DNA of 64,000 nt from Syncephalis fuscata (GCA_025786725.1 JAHLTZ010000056.1:31745-95744), one strand, 5' to 3'. Shown: positions 12,618 through 26,866, counted from the stretch's first letter. Notes: generated by a model not told the origin, from the letters alone. Made by a program: numbers and translations.

Positions 12618-15600
12618 ATGCCAGACGAGCACTTTTCGTACCAATTCTCTCCCGTGAGCCAATGTGCCCAGGATCGCCATCATCTGTAAGTAAAGTGCGG
12701 TGTATTTCACCAAACATTGAATACATCAGGAGGAGAGTGAGTGAGCGAGTGAGTGAGAGGGCAGGCGAAGAAATGATAGGCCGTTTTAGACCAATAGAGA
12801 CGCGTTGACTTGCGTTTCATCATTTTTGCTATTATATGACTGTTTATTAGCAATGTTGCTAAGAAAGATAGAAATGGTGAGAATCTATAACAAAGGTACC
12901 CAGTATTAATGACTGGGAATCATGTGCCTACATTCCAACCATTGACTTGCTGAAATGCATCTGCAGCATTTCCTAGTCATTGAGTGCATGAGGGACTTAT
13001 GGTAGACTTTCATCCATCTATTAATCAGGCATAATAGCATGGTTAATAAGCAGACATGTTGTAATGCAAGTCAACGCGTGTAGTCTACATGAAAGTCATA
13101 GTTCCCACGAAATGACGATTGTTTAATAGAAACAGTGCTTATTCTAATGAGAATCATTAATAAAAGTCAAGTGTGTGGTAGAGGGAGGGGAGTGTTAATA
13201 ATAATAGTAATAATAATAATAATAATGGTGATGATTAAATCATCATCTCAAATGATTGTCGTATCAATGGGATTCAGGGCCGCAGCTCTACCATCATAAT
13301 TTGGTTATGGCTGAACTTGTTCCTTGAACGATAATTGCAATTGCAGTTGTAACGCTGTTCAATAATTGGCAATAGTAGAAATGGCTGGCATTAAAAACCG
13401 GATCATGCAGCCATAGATGCGGGTACCAATTCTCAAGTACAGATGTGGTCACCCTCATACAACATGCTTGTTATATGTTTAGTGATTTAGAGATTGATCT
13501 GGCTTGGGGACGGATGAATGAATAGCCATCACAGTAATACATTTTCCTTATTCTATTGGATCCCTTCATACTTACTAATCTGTTATGTACATTTTAGTGA
13601 ATTCGATCTTAAATTGCGACAACAGCCCAAACAGTCACGTATGTGTGGTGTGGGTGAAAAAGGTAATTAGTTAATTAATCTGCAATTTAATTTACACTTT
13701 ACTAATTTATTAATATTAGCTGATCGTCGTCCTATCGATCCACCGCCTATTCTTCAATTGCGTGTTGTTAATCACTCACAAAACAGTGAGGATCACACAA
13801 AGACTACGTAAGTCAACTAATCATCTATTGATTATTGCTATAATAGACTAATACTTTTTTAATATCTTTATTTAGCTCGTTTCTTCAAAATCCATATTAT
13901 TTTGTTTATGCATCGTTGGTGTCGCCGGAAAGTGGACAAGAGCTCCATTTATTACGAGATGGTCGCACGCGCGCCACCACCGGCTCTGTTGTATCCTCAC
14001 TTTACCATCTAAAGGATATCGATAACACCGATGGTGGCTTCTTTGTGTTCCCCGACCTTTCGGTCCGTACTGAGGGATCCTACCGCTTAAAGTTCAGCCT
14101 ATTCGAGATTGTCAGCGGTAAAGTCTACCATTGCCGATCCATTTACTCAAATCCATTTATTGTATACTCGGCCAAACGGTTCCCCGGTATGGAAGAATCA
14201 ACCTTCCTATCGCGTTCCTTTGCCGATCAAGGCCTCAAAATACGCATTCGCAAAGAAGTGCGTGTTCGGTAAGTAGTCAGAATAGGCATCCATATTAACC
14301 TCTTATGCTAATGATATGGTTTTTTAATTAGCCGTTTGTCCAAGCGACGTGATTTGACAACACAGATGCGCGAATCACAATTCCAACCTTCATTGACTTC
14401 GTCATTGCCACCGCCCTCCACTTCAGTCTTCCATACACATCGCCAAGTATCACGTCATGACTATAAACATCCCATTAAAGAGATTAATGATCAAGATATG
14501 GATGAAGAGCAACAAGAACAGCAGTCACTATCAACGCCACCACTATCCATGTCTCATCCATACACAGACAGCCATCCTAGTGTAGCTTCATCGGATCATC
14601 GACGTCCCTCCATAACTATTATTACCAATCCAAGCCTTAATAGATTCGCATCTATTCACCCAGTACGTACACTAAGTGCACCCAATGCTCTTCACTCCTC
14701 TATCAGTAAGCAACCATATCCATGTGCCTCGAATAGTGATGATGGTATGGCTTTGGTATCTCAGTCTCAACATCGCTTCTTTCCCCCACCAATGCTCACT
14801 GCACCACTTCGACGTGAATCTAGTGATACTGGATCTATTGAGCAACGTTCAGTAGCACCACGTCAGCTACATCCACATCATCATCATCACCATCACCACC
14901 ACCCACATCATCATCATTTAGAAGCCAATCCATCTCATACGCATGCTATGAATGGTGGAGATAGTGTTAATAGTCATATGACAAAATCTATAGGTCCACA
15001 CCATCATCATCCGCACTATCATCATCATTATGATCATCATAATCATCGTGGATCCCCTTCTATTCCACAATACACAACGACCGATTCAGCTGTATCTAAT
15101 ACAGGTAGCTCTAGTCCATCGGGTCATTACCATCCACACCCACATCCACATCATCATCACCAGTTACTGACCTCTTCACACTCTTCACCTGCACCCACTC
15201 ATGCCCACTATAGAGGTAGTAGTCAGGCCAGTAGTCCTATGTCTGCCTCTTCACGATCATATCCAAATACCACCATTTATCGCCCAGTCCATATACACGG
15301 CGCTTCAGCCATGGATCAGTGGTCACTAACACTAACACTAGTACAGCTACTAGATATTCCCCGTATGAAGCTGCTTATGCTCACAGGTGCTCCATTTCAT
15401 CCACTTCATCCACTCTATCGTTGTCACATCATATGCGTCAACAATTAACGCCACCTTCTTATTCATCTCATTCGCTGACCCTTTCATCTCCTCAAACACC
15501 TAATGCACCATTCTACCCTCCACCAAGTGCCACCAATACTGAGCTATCTGTATATAAAATCAAGTCGACATCTCATACTGACTATCCTTCTACTCAGTAT

Positions 15601-16146
15601 AGCTATGGTTATTATCCACACCAACAGGCTCATCACTCAACTGCTTCTCTCTATAATAGTCCCCGATCGGCCAGTACTCGTCCTAATGGACCTGTATTGC
15701 CACCACTAGCCACTGCTGTCAATACTACTGATACTAATACTACGCCATCTGCTGTCATATCGGTATCCTCTTCCGCCTCCACTCCATATCATCCACACCA
15801 TCACCACTATTATCACCACCATGTTCTACACCATCCATTACGCGAGTCGCCTACATCGGACACAGGCTATGAATCTATAGTGCGACTACCTAATGGCAAT
15901 GCTCTACGTAGTACGGATCCAACACTTGTACATCATTCTTTGCCATTACTCTCTCATTCCAAGTCAATATTCCCTTCTAGTCATCATGCAGCCTATCATC
16001 ACCGCCACACTTCAATGGACACTCTATCGCCAACAGCAACTAATATGGTGACTAATACGTCAACACCACCTACAGATAACGAGAGTGTGGTCAGTGCCAA
16101 TACTACTTCTACTACCAACATGATCACATCACCCACAGCCTTTTAA
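12618..16146 (+). CDS. Velvet-domain regulator with His-rich C-terminal tail
   Basis: Velvet proteins are fungal nuclear regulators that dimerise and bind DNA to link development, light response and secondary metabolism. The domain is clear: FDLKLRQQPKQSRMCGVGEK, then ADRRPIDPPPILQLRV, NPYYFVYASLVSP, FFVFPDLSVRTEGSYRLKF, and YSAKRFPGMEESTFLSRSFA. Exons: 12618-12685, 13598-13662, 13720-13807, 13876-14268 and 14332-16146, with phases that agree. The first exon (MPDEHFSYQFSP...) is inferred from a good ATG, a GTAAGT donor and matching phase across a 912-nt intron, so it is less certain. After the domain comes a basic RLSKRR patch and about 600 residues of Ser/Thr/Pro/His-rich sequence with long His tracts. 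The frame changes by -1 near 15319; either a very short intron (23 or 35 nt, starting at 15319) or a lost base explains this. Subfamily (VeA, VelB, VosA) is not resolved. Confidence 0.85.
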
Positions 16147-16667
16147 TCTATTTGACTTGATTGGTTGATTTGTTAACGTACACACACTTAAATGTTACGT
16201 AAAATGTTATAGTTGATACTATTCATCTTTACCAGATTATTATTGATTGATGTGACTTCATAGCTTCTTTCTTTTCTTTCTTTTCTCTTTTTTCGTTAAC
16301 TACAAGCATTTGTTGGTTCTTTTGTACCATTCGGACCATTTCCTTTCTTTGTTTTTCTATGGCTCTCTTTTGTTTCTTTGCTTTCTAGCACAGTCATAAA
16401 TATGTGCGTATTTTATTCATCATTTCTTGTGTCATTAACCACATGTAAGGATAATGTTTGTTCTTCTATTTATCTGTCCATAGGTGTCATATTAATACGC
16501 TTTATTTAAAGTGGACAGTTTAGAACCTTTTGTTCTGTTTAAAATAGCAGTAGTGGTATTAAAAACGGCTTTATAATTAAACTATTAAAAACACAATTAT
16601 AACTTATGATATACAAAAAAGTAATATTATTAGTAATAAATGGTTATTTTTCTTTAATTATTACATT
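16147..16667. other. Intergenic, T-rich 3' flank
   Basis: About 520 bases between the velvet gene and the next gene. It is rich in CTTT and TTTC tracts then AT-rich; nothing coding is seen. Confidence 0.5.
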
Positions 16668-17851
16668 ATGAATACACCGCGTCATTCTGCAAATACTACA
16701 AAGATTAGTAAGCCGGTTGCTGTATCGGCTAGTGCACAGCGTTCGGTGCTGTTGTTGGATTGTTTGGTTGACCAAGAGCGCGACACGTTATTTGCACCAC
16801 AGCTTTCAATTATTGAATCGTCTATACAGCGAGTCATTCAGCAGACATTGCGTCAAACTGCCACTAGAGACGACTTTTTGGCCAAGCATGACGATAGTTT
16901 AAACAGTGGTTTGAGTACAGGTACAGCAATGAATGTACCTGTCCCGTCAATGTAAGTTATACTAACGGGTATAGACAAGCCATTCAATATGGCGCTTGTT
17001 CCCTTGATGTTAATAGTCGATACTTACTAAACAGCATTGGCTGTAACCTGTACACGGTATTCGTAGATCCAAAACCAATGCTGGCTATCAGGCCTTTTAC
17101 CGAGAATGTATCACGAGAGTCGAGCAAGCATTGGTGACGGTACGGGATGCTCTACAAGTCCTCAAGGTAAGTGCTGTTGTATGGACACGCATCCAACACC
17201 ATGTAATAACTTGTTTCCCCGTCATTTTATGACCGACCATGTAACGGGACAACTGAAGCCGAAAGAATTGCCGGACCCACTGGGAATAGGCGAGGAGAAT
17301 CACGAGATGGGGTCGCAGCATGACGAGGCCCGTCGAATTGATGAGGCTGGCGCAGCACTAGCCCATGCTGCTACAATATTTGCTCAAGAGGCGGATCGGT
17401 TAAAGAAAATATGGCCGGTAGAACTACAGCACTGGGTCGAGGATGCAAATACTCGTCCTCACCCATCTACAATAGCCGGTGAGTTATTAAAAGGCACATG
17501 TTAGTTGTCAACTTATACTTGTTTATTGGCATGCTTTTGTAGGACTGAACGAGGCAGTTATACAAGTACAAATGCATCTGGATGCTGTGAACAAAGTAAG
17601 AAACAGTATAATAGCTGCAATTCATCAGCTAATAAATATATGCATAGCGCTTTGCTACACGAAGACAGATTCGTGATACACATGCATCTATCGCGGCTAC
17701 ATTGGCCAATACGGCAACTGAACATAAGATGCCCGTATTGGCCGATCAAGCAGCGAGATGGCAATTCTTAGAGACAACACGTGGCCGATTAGAAACAGCA
17801 CTTATTCAACTGGAACGATGGCAAACAACTTTACACGCCACCTTACTGTAG
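16668..17851 (+). CDS. Unidentified alpha-helical/coiled-coil protein, 286 aa
   Basis: I do not recognise the family. Five exons give a phase-consistent model: 16668-16951, 17067-17166, 17259-17478, 17543-17595 and 17648-17851. The protein has a Ser/Thr-rich start, then amphipathic helices (SVLLLDCLVDQERDTLFAPQ, IIESSIQRVIQQTL), a helix-rich middle (YRECITRVEQALVTVRDALQ; AGAALAHAATIFAQEADRLK) and a final helical segment ending in LERWQTTLHATLL. There are no membrane segments or signal peptide. Small helical proteins of this layout often act as subunits of complexes (kinetochore, dynactin, BORC-like), but no specific motif supports one. The first intron contains a tight GTAAGT...TACTAAC...TATAG motif that could mark a 23-nt alternative intron; using it leads to an early stop. 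Its end lies 171 bases from the convergent PFKFB gene. Confidence 0.7.
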
Positions 17852-18022
17852 TTAATAGCAAGAAAAAATCGCTTATTATTATCGTTATTTACATAAAGAA
17901 TTATGATTAAAGTGAAATACGAGACGAAATGATATAACAATAATATTATTAATAATAGTGTTAATAGTGTTAATAGTTGATGTTGATAATAATAATAATA
18001 ATAAAATTGAGAGAATGATGAA

Positions 18023-20042
<2,020 letters not shown>

Positions 20043-20269
20043 ATTCAGTGCTTGTAACGAGATCGTGCAATTGATTATTTAAAACAAAGAAAAGTAAAAA
20101 TACGTCATGGCTGTTGTAACAATTCGGTCAATGCTGTACACGCCATCATTCAAATACAGTATATTTCTTAATTTACATTTAATGTTTACTATTTAATATA
20201 TTAATCTAGCCAAGAAATAGGCTTTATACAATAATAAATAGCTGCATCCTTCAATATTTATTGCGTTGC

Positions 20270-20916
20270 TTACAACGATTTGCCCATAAACTTTCTTTTT
20301 TGAAAGCTCATCCACCATTTACTCAAACTACCATCAGCATACAAATGTGCCACTAGTCGATCAGATAATTCTTGTCGGTATTGTTGTAGGTATTGTCCAA
20401 GCGTATCTATTAAATAAATAAATAAATATAATTAAATTCGTGCTTTTCAATGTATTATCGGGTATCTACCAGCTTCTGGTCGGCCATTAGGCGCCGAGTA
20501 GACGGCGTTTAAGCTAAATGTGGCGTCGCCCGGCATAGGAAATTTACCCAAGGAATGCGTTTGCAAAAGCTTTTGCGCATCTTGCTGTGACGGCGCCGGA
20601 TTCTTGGTAGCTATTTTGCCTAGACAGTCAGAGATATAAAGAATGCCGTAGATTAACAAACGATCGCCATCGCCTTTTATCTCAAAGTTTCGGAAAAAGC
20701 AATTGGCGCGGAATAGGTCAAGGGCCTCGTCGATAGCATCAGGAGCGTCAACATCGGCCGGTGTAGGTGCAGGTCCACGATATTTTGTTTTTAAAGGCAA
20801 TAAATAGATGCCGCCAATAGAGCGCGCATCGTTGGTATTAAATGCAGAATGGTAAACCTGACAGGTATTTAAACGTCTAGTCTGGTTATCTTATCATAAT
20901 AGCGACTTACCGGCAT
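20270..20916 (-). CDS. ARPC3: Arp2/3 complex subunit 3 (p21-Arc)
   Basis: Structural subunit of the actin-nucleating Arp2/3 complex. Three exons: 20911-20916 (just ATG CCG), 20470-20857 and 20270-20406, giving 176 aa, close to the usual 175-180. The family signature is seen throughout: MPVYHSAFN, GIYLLPLKTKYRGPAP, IDEALDLFRANCFFRNFEIK, RLLIYGILYISDCL, FPMPGDATFSLNAVYSAPN, YLQQYRQELSDRL and the end SKWWMSFQKRKFMGKSL. The 6-nt first coding exon is supported by a GTAAGT donor, a CAG acceptor and the conserved MPxYHS start. It lies upstream of and in the same direction as PFKFB, 227 bases apart. Confidence 0.95.
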
Positions 20917-21826
20917 GGTGACTGTAGTCGATACAACTCGTGCTGTGTTGGTGTGCGTGGCGGTAAGCACGTTGGTAATAAAGATGATGTTGAATGAATG
21001 TGTACGGAATCTTGGTCAAGGTGTTAAAGTTGTCAAGCTAGGATGACGACGATTATGGCAAAGGGATTGTGTCAAGTATAAAAATAGAATCAGCTCAGTT
21101 TCATTTTGGATGTTTTTACGATTGTACAGTATTTCACTCAAAGGCAGTGCAATAACTAAAATTATCTATCGTGCTAGCGCTTCAAATCTAGTCATGACTA
21201 ATTAACCTGCGGTTGGTTAGTATATAACAGCTATTTGGGAGTGTACATTCCGGCGTGTATTTTTTATCTATAAAATAGAAAGGAAATAGCTGTATTTACA
21301 CCAGTGCATGCGCCTGCAGTCTTATGTTGCACAATTTTGTTTATTCATAATAAATTGAATAGTAAAGATAGTGTAAGTTTATATCTTTTGCAATAAAATA
21401 GTAAAAATTCTAAATAGCATTGTACGAAATAAACGTAATAATAGTGCCATGCCACATTATACGGATTTAAGAAACTCCTTGTTGTGTCAATTGATCGTCA
21501 ATGTCGCATGTCACCACACGATAGTTCAGTCATATGGCGAACATGCATAATTTATTGCTTAATTTAGTTTGACGTCCAAATATGTTAATAACGGCGTTGT
21601 TTAAAGGATAAACATTTTAACTGCCTGTAAAACCGACTATTGCTTTTGCTCCTTTTACTGCATCCGTACCGCCTATTTTGCTTAATATTCCCTCCATTTA
21701 CTTACTTAATTATTACTATTCGTACAGATTTTAATCATACAAAAAATATAGCTATAGATTCAGTTGTATATTGTTCGAATAGTAGTTTATTACATTGAAT
21801 GATAAGCAGCTTTATACATATATATT
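20917..21826. other. Divergent promoter region between ARPC3 and the 7TM gene
   Basis: About 0.9 kb of AT-rich DNA between two divergently transcribed genes. No ORF or RNA gene is supported. Confidence 0.5.
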
Positions 21827-22818
21827 ATGTCTACCTACGAAGAATGGGCCAATTATAGTCCTATAGAGTTCTTGCAGCATAATAATGGCACTATGCAAGA
21901 CATCCAGGATCGAAGTATTGGTGTATCTGGACAGCTAATGATTAATGTCCTACCAGGTACAATCTTCATTCATTGTACCTATCGTGCCGTCTTTATGACC
22001 ATCAGAAATCCCAACAGAGTTGCTTCTTGGTGTTGCTTAATATTATCGCTTATTGGTGTGCTTGAATTCTGGTTCTTTCTTACAGCTGGATATATATTTG
22101 ACATCTTTAGTTGTAAATCTTTATTGTGGAGCGCTATTATTAGCGTTTCTTTAGCACCATTATTTGTTAATCTTGCTCTTTTAGAGCGTGTATATATTGT
22201 ATATGCTTGTAAGCGCTGGATACTTATTGTTGGTGTTATTTTATCTTGTATATCTCCATTTGTTTTTATATATACTTTATCGAAAAAGACCGATATGTCC
22301 TATCGTCCTTTGCTGGGATGCAATGTCTTGATTCCTCCAATAGCATCATTTGCTCGTGTAATTACCGATGCACCTATCAATATTGGGTTTTCATTTGCAT
22401 TTATTCTGGTTATCTACCGTCAATACAAACGATTTGGGGCTGCGTGCTGGAAAGAGCTGGCCCAAACCGGGATGATAACATCAATGCTAATTGTAGCATC
22501 CAATATTTTATGTATGCTTGCAAATGCAGCCAGCGTTCTTGGTCATTATACCGACATGATTTACTTGGCTGACTGGTACGTACTAAATTGTTTAGTAAAC
22601 AACAATTAGTGTTAACTTTTTTTAGGATTTTTACTACTTTATTGCTGGTTAATAATACCAGCTATTTGGAAACACTAGCTCAAAGAACAAGCGAAAGTCG
22701 TAGCCGCAATCAAAGAGATTACATGAGACAAAACTCTATGAATTCTATTAACTTTCCGACAGAGACAGCCGTTGATATATGGGCATCACGTCCAGGTGGC
22801 ACTATGCTTTATCGATAA
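21827..22818 (+). CDS. Seven-transmembrane protein, candidate G protein-coupled receptor, 313 aa
   Basis: Two exons (21827-22575 and 22626-22818) join in phase at TGG (DW/IF). The N-terminus is about 35 residues and hydrophilic, with an NGT glycosylation site. Seven hydrophobic stretches follow: around residues 35-55, WCCLILSLIGVLEFWFFLTA, IISVSLAPLFVNLALL, WILIVGVILSCISPFVFIY, INIGFSFAFILVIY, GMITSMLIVASNILCMLANA and IFTTLLLVNN. The third ends in LLERVYIVY, vaguely like a DRY-type end, and the fifth is followed by a basic loop (RQYKRFG). The tail is short, Arg/Ser/Asn-rich and cytosolic. This layout fits fungal GPCR-like proteins, but I see no signature of a named class, so the receptor assignment is inference from topology. 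The intron is a typical short one of 50 nt. Confidence 0.75.
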
Positions 22819-23595
22819 CCAAAAGTTTGTATGAAACAAAAACATATACTGTCTAGTAAATAAATTACTTTATTTTCATTATTGTATTTGGTTATATATA
22901 CATATGTTGTGTTAGAAAATTCGACTTAATTAAATGCTGGAAACATAACATATTTATAAAAATTATTGTAATATGTTGCATTCAAGAATGACAAATAACA
23001 GCGAATTCAAATGTAATTGGCAAATTATAGCCTAAAATTGTCTGTTATTTTTTAAAACTTGGATAATTCTCAATAGATCATCCGTTCTCATTGTTTTACT
23101 ACAGTAACAATGGAAATTATACGCAAATTAAGAAGAGAAAAGTTATTTTTTATTAAGTAAATTTGTGTAATTTTTATAAACTTTTGAAAGTTAATTTAAA
23201 GTATTGTGGGAAAATACCTGCATAAATATTTTCTAAAGTTACTTTCCGTAATGAATAAAGTTATTCGTTACCTATTCATTACTTATTAAAAGTGAGAGTG
23301 GCATTATACATGCTAAAATTACTAGGATGTGTTATTCCCTTCATATAAATATGTGACAATCTGGCCATTAGTAGGGATTATAATAATACTAATGGTAATT
23401 AGCATAGTTTGGATACACTGATGGAAGTGTGAGTATATATAAATGATGCTTGGCAGTGTGATATGAGAACATCAACTGTAGCCTGGTATTAATACAAATG
23501 CCATACTGCTGAAAACTTTTGTATGTTGTTAGCTTAATTTTGTTTTTGTAATTAGTGCTTAATTTTCTTCTAGTATACACAGATTTGTTTATAAA
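22819..23595. other. AT-rich intergenic region
   Basis: About 0.8 kb between the 7TM gene and the acetyltransferase gene; no supported coding or RNA feature. A minus-strand ORF at 23389-23607 overlaps the start of the next gene and shows no motif. Confidence 0.5.
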
Positions 23596-24341
23596 ATGCT
23601 TGAGCAACTTTACAGTTTTTTATACGACTCTTTATGTCGCTTTTTAAGTTGGCTAGACGGAAATACTCACTCTAGTAAACAGCTGGAACACACTTCCAAA
23701 AAAGAGCCCAAGATCACATTTAAACTGGTTGTTGATCCTGATGATGCTTACAATCTACAGAGAGCCTGTAAGTAATTGTATACTATGCGCGTATGTTTAT
23801 CTTATGATTGTGCGTAGGTTTTCTGCCCGAAGAGTGCGACAATATAAATACTATTAGGATGTATCACAGAGAAGCGCCAGAGCTTTTTTATGGCGCATAT
23901 GTTAACGGTGAAGATGGGAAAGCCGAAAAATTAATCGGGTTTTTGTGTGGAATAGTTACAACTGGCTCATATGTCACAAAAGAAATTACCGAAAAACATG
24001 AGCCACATGGAGACAACGTGTGCGTCAATATAATATGCGTCGACAAAGATTACCGCTATCAAGGTATCAGTGACGGGCTGATCTTTAAATACCGTAAACT
24101 TCTTGATAACATGAACGCTCGTCACAAAGAAGCCACTGGAAGTAAAACGAATAGATACAAAAATGTACTAATGGTAACGCATGCCTCACTCATTCCATAC
24201 TATGAGCACTATGGATGTAAATTTGTTGGCCTCTCTAAATTAGTTATGGGTAAGCAGGATATCGAACAATAGGTATTGCATTTAATCCTGACTGTTTGTT
24301 TAGGTCCAGAGCCGTGGTATGACATGCGTCTTCTACTATAG
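23596..24341 (+). CDS. GNAT-family N-acetyltransferase, arylalkylamine/polyamine type
   Basis: Three exons: 23596-23767, 23818-24249 and 24304-24341; phases agree and the product is about 213 aa. Transfers acetyl from acetyl-CoA to a small amine, judging from resemblance to the AANAT/PAA1 group. The acetyl-CoA loop reads VNIICVDKDYRYQGISDGLI (motif A, with Ser where Gly/Ala is usual), and motif B reads VTHASLIPYYEHYGCKFVGL, the pattern of AANAT enzymes in which the polypeptide ends soon after with a beta strand (WYDMRLLL). The first ~45 residues are a non-conserved leader with a hydrophobic patch. The last exon is only 38 nt but restores the usual C-terminal strand; reading through the second intron stops early and loses it. 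The substrate is not predictable. Confidence 0.85.
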
Positions 24342-24752
24342 TTTTTCTGTCTTATAAGTTTCGTGATAATGCATAAATACTCAAATAAATCATAATTTGA
24401 TTTTAAATCTTGATTTCGATTTATTATTTCGTTGGATTGTTTGCTAGTTACATTAATAATTTTAGCAATATATTTCATGATTGTAATAAATCACTGTCCA
24501 TATAATAAGCAATTATTTTATAGCACTTAATACACGTTATACAAATGATTATATTTAGTTATAACTAATGTACATTATAGAATTCAATAATATTGTTGCG
24601 TATAGCTTTTATTCTTTTCAAGCTTTTGCTTATTTATCAATTGTTAACATTGCATGCTCATTTAATATAAAATATATTAATATTTATTATTTATATATCA
24701 TATTCAGTAAAAAATATTATTGCAATATCCAGCTTAATAGCAATAAACTAAG
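24342..24752. other. AT-rich intergenic region
   Basis: About 0.4 kb, very AT-rich. The short ORF at 24568-24756 is Ile/Tyr/Asn-rich as expected by chance in such DNA. Confidence 0.5.
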
Positions 24753-25285
24753 GTAGAAAGACTGGATGATGAGCGTGTGCTTGTTGCAAAATTTTCCATG
24801 GGTGGCTTTAATGATTCGGCGATCGAAGTAAACAGCAAAGTGTTAAGTTTTGCAGTAATTTCAACTAATTGCGACAATCCAAATCAATTCACGGATGGTC
24901 AGAACCCCATTTGATCATACTATATTGAAACCGCCAGTGCAACACCAATCATTACTTACAATGCTGTAGCAATAATAGCTACAGAGGGACTATTTATATA
25001 CAATTTAGCCGATGGTACCATTATATTTCAACCTAATATTTAAGCATTGGAGTCAATATTAACGCTTTACAATTGGTATACTTTAGCAACTAAGTGCCAA
25101 ATGCAAAACCTAATTGTCTGTACTTCTAAAAACAGATATACTAAAATAATCAGTTAACCAACAGCAAGCAGCTTGACATTCTAAATACTGAATTATTGGC
25201 CACATTATCAGTGGAATCAAACACAACAAATGCACTTGTTATGCGTTCCAATAATGGTTATAAAATAGCTGACGTTTCGTGTTAA
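24753..25285 (+). pseudogene. Decayed protein-coding gene, family unknown
   Basis: An open, protein-like frame begins at 24753 (VERLDDERVLVAKFSMGGFN, then VLSFAVISTNCDNPNQFTDG), meets a TGA at 24912-24914 and continues in the same frame (YYIETASATPIITYNAVAII, EGLFIYNLADGTIIFQP) to a TAA near 25040. A second frame then gives IGVNINALQLVYFSN, three stops, and QLDILNTELLATLSVESNTT, ALVMRSNNGYKIADVSC, ending at 25285. Alternating beta-strand-like segments with Asn/Thr/Gly turns suggest an extracellular or beta-propeller-like protein, but this is only inferred from composition. No start codon or upstream exon was found. Confidence 0.5.
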
Positions 25286-26866
25286 TAAATACAAGTATCA
25301 TTAATTATTTAAACATATCTGAAATGTTCTCTGATAAACTTTACCATATGTCGCATTATAGAGATTCGACCATATGGCAAAAGGAATAAAAAGAACGATG
25401 TACTTTATCATTTACATTGTTTATTCCATTATTATAAAAATAGACTTTGTAGATCATCTTATCGCTTTGGTAACATTATAAGTAGTAAAAGAGTGGTACA
25501 TTTAGAAATTAAAACTGAAAAAAGAACAGGATAAAATAACGATTTTCATGAAAGAATATGATCATATCTGTACATGCATGATGGTGCATATGCTTTTATG
25601 AGTACCCTGAACGACAATAATGCCATCCTTTTCAAACCCGCTTGTGACATGTAATTTGTAGGTTAAAAAAGCACATGAATTGTAATTATTTTCTTCCGGT
25701 CACATCCACATAACATTACGTCATTCTTATCATTACAAAACACCGTTATCAGTTAGTATGAGATAATAAGCTTTTTCAATCATCATTACGCAGACATGGT
25801 AGCACGGTTTTATACTTGATAAATTAGAATATGAATTACTAGAGCTTGGAATATTATGAACCAAGTTTTAGGCAATATGCCAAGAATGCCAATGTTATGC
25901 TAATAATTGCAGTTTTTGGTTAGTAGGTTGGAGATCGTTTGATTGGCATTACTAACGCTATGCTACAAATGATGTTTTGATGCTAATAAGTTTTTTGGCG
26001 TCCTATATAATACAGCTTATTTGCTAAACAACTGATAAAAACTTTTAAATGTTTGTGACATGTTCAAGTCATGACGACTTGTAACAAGGGTGGTGTGAAT
26101 GATTTCATCCACCATAGGCACATTTTCTATCGATCCCATCAGGCACTCAACCCACACGACCAAGCCTGAAAGTCACAACTTGGCAGCCGATAGTTGGCAT
26201 GTCAATTAGTTACGATTCGCGTCAAGTTGTAAATGAGTCTTTAGTGATTTGCTTTGTTTTTATACTTAATCGCTATTGATAATTGTATTTGCTAATTCAA
26301 CTCAGCTTCCGTAGCTTTTACGATTATTAGTGTGAACTTTTGATTTGATTATTCCTCCATTTATTGACGGGAAAATAAGAACAACAAAGATTATAAATAA
26401 AAAACGCGTATTTCACCACACATACGCTATAAATTAGATAGATATTAGCGCGTCTGCATTACTGCATATGTATGTGTGTAAGTGTTTTTGTGTATTTGCA
26501 CGCGACTTGCGTGGATGGATGTTTGTTCATAGTTGTAAATGACATGTGCATTGTGTTTCACAGAATATTGATTGGAAGGACGGCGTTTAAACTTGATGGT
26601 TGAAATCCTATCACACCAATCGGAAGGCATGATAACGGTCAGGCTCGGGCTAGCCCATCCATCTAGATCCGCATGGTCGCTATCGCCCACATTTCCCACT
26701 GGGTACTGGGTACTGGTGCTGACAAGCTGGACTATAAAACGAACTGGTTACAGGCTTTGACGCACATATTCATATCACCATTTCTATCTACAGCACATCT
26801 TCGTGATAGGCTATCTATATTATTTTATATTTTTATTGAACGACCGTCGTTTTCTATCTTACAACC
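25286..26866. other. Upstream region of the ammonium transporter
   Basis: About 1.6 kb with no supported gene. It is AT-rich at the left and less so in the last 450 bases, which are the likely promoter and 5' leader of the ammonium transporter. Confidence 0.5.
26605..26820 (+). promoter_or_regulatory. Cluster of GATA cores upstream of the ammonium transporter
   Basis: In the last 260 bases before the start codon there are about six GATA/TATC cores (near 26608, 26631, 26681, 26784, 26805 and 26813). Fungal ammonium transporters are commonly switched on by GATA factors of the AreA/Gln3 type under nitrogen limitation. The motif is short and frequent by chance, so the site assignment is tentative. 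Confidence 0.3.

Noticed and set aside
16952-16974. 23-nt intron with perfect TACTAAC branch in the unknown helical gene
   Set aside because: Using it leads to a stop soon after; the 115-nt intron to 17066 gives a full, phase-consistent protein.
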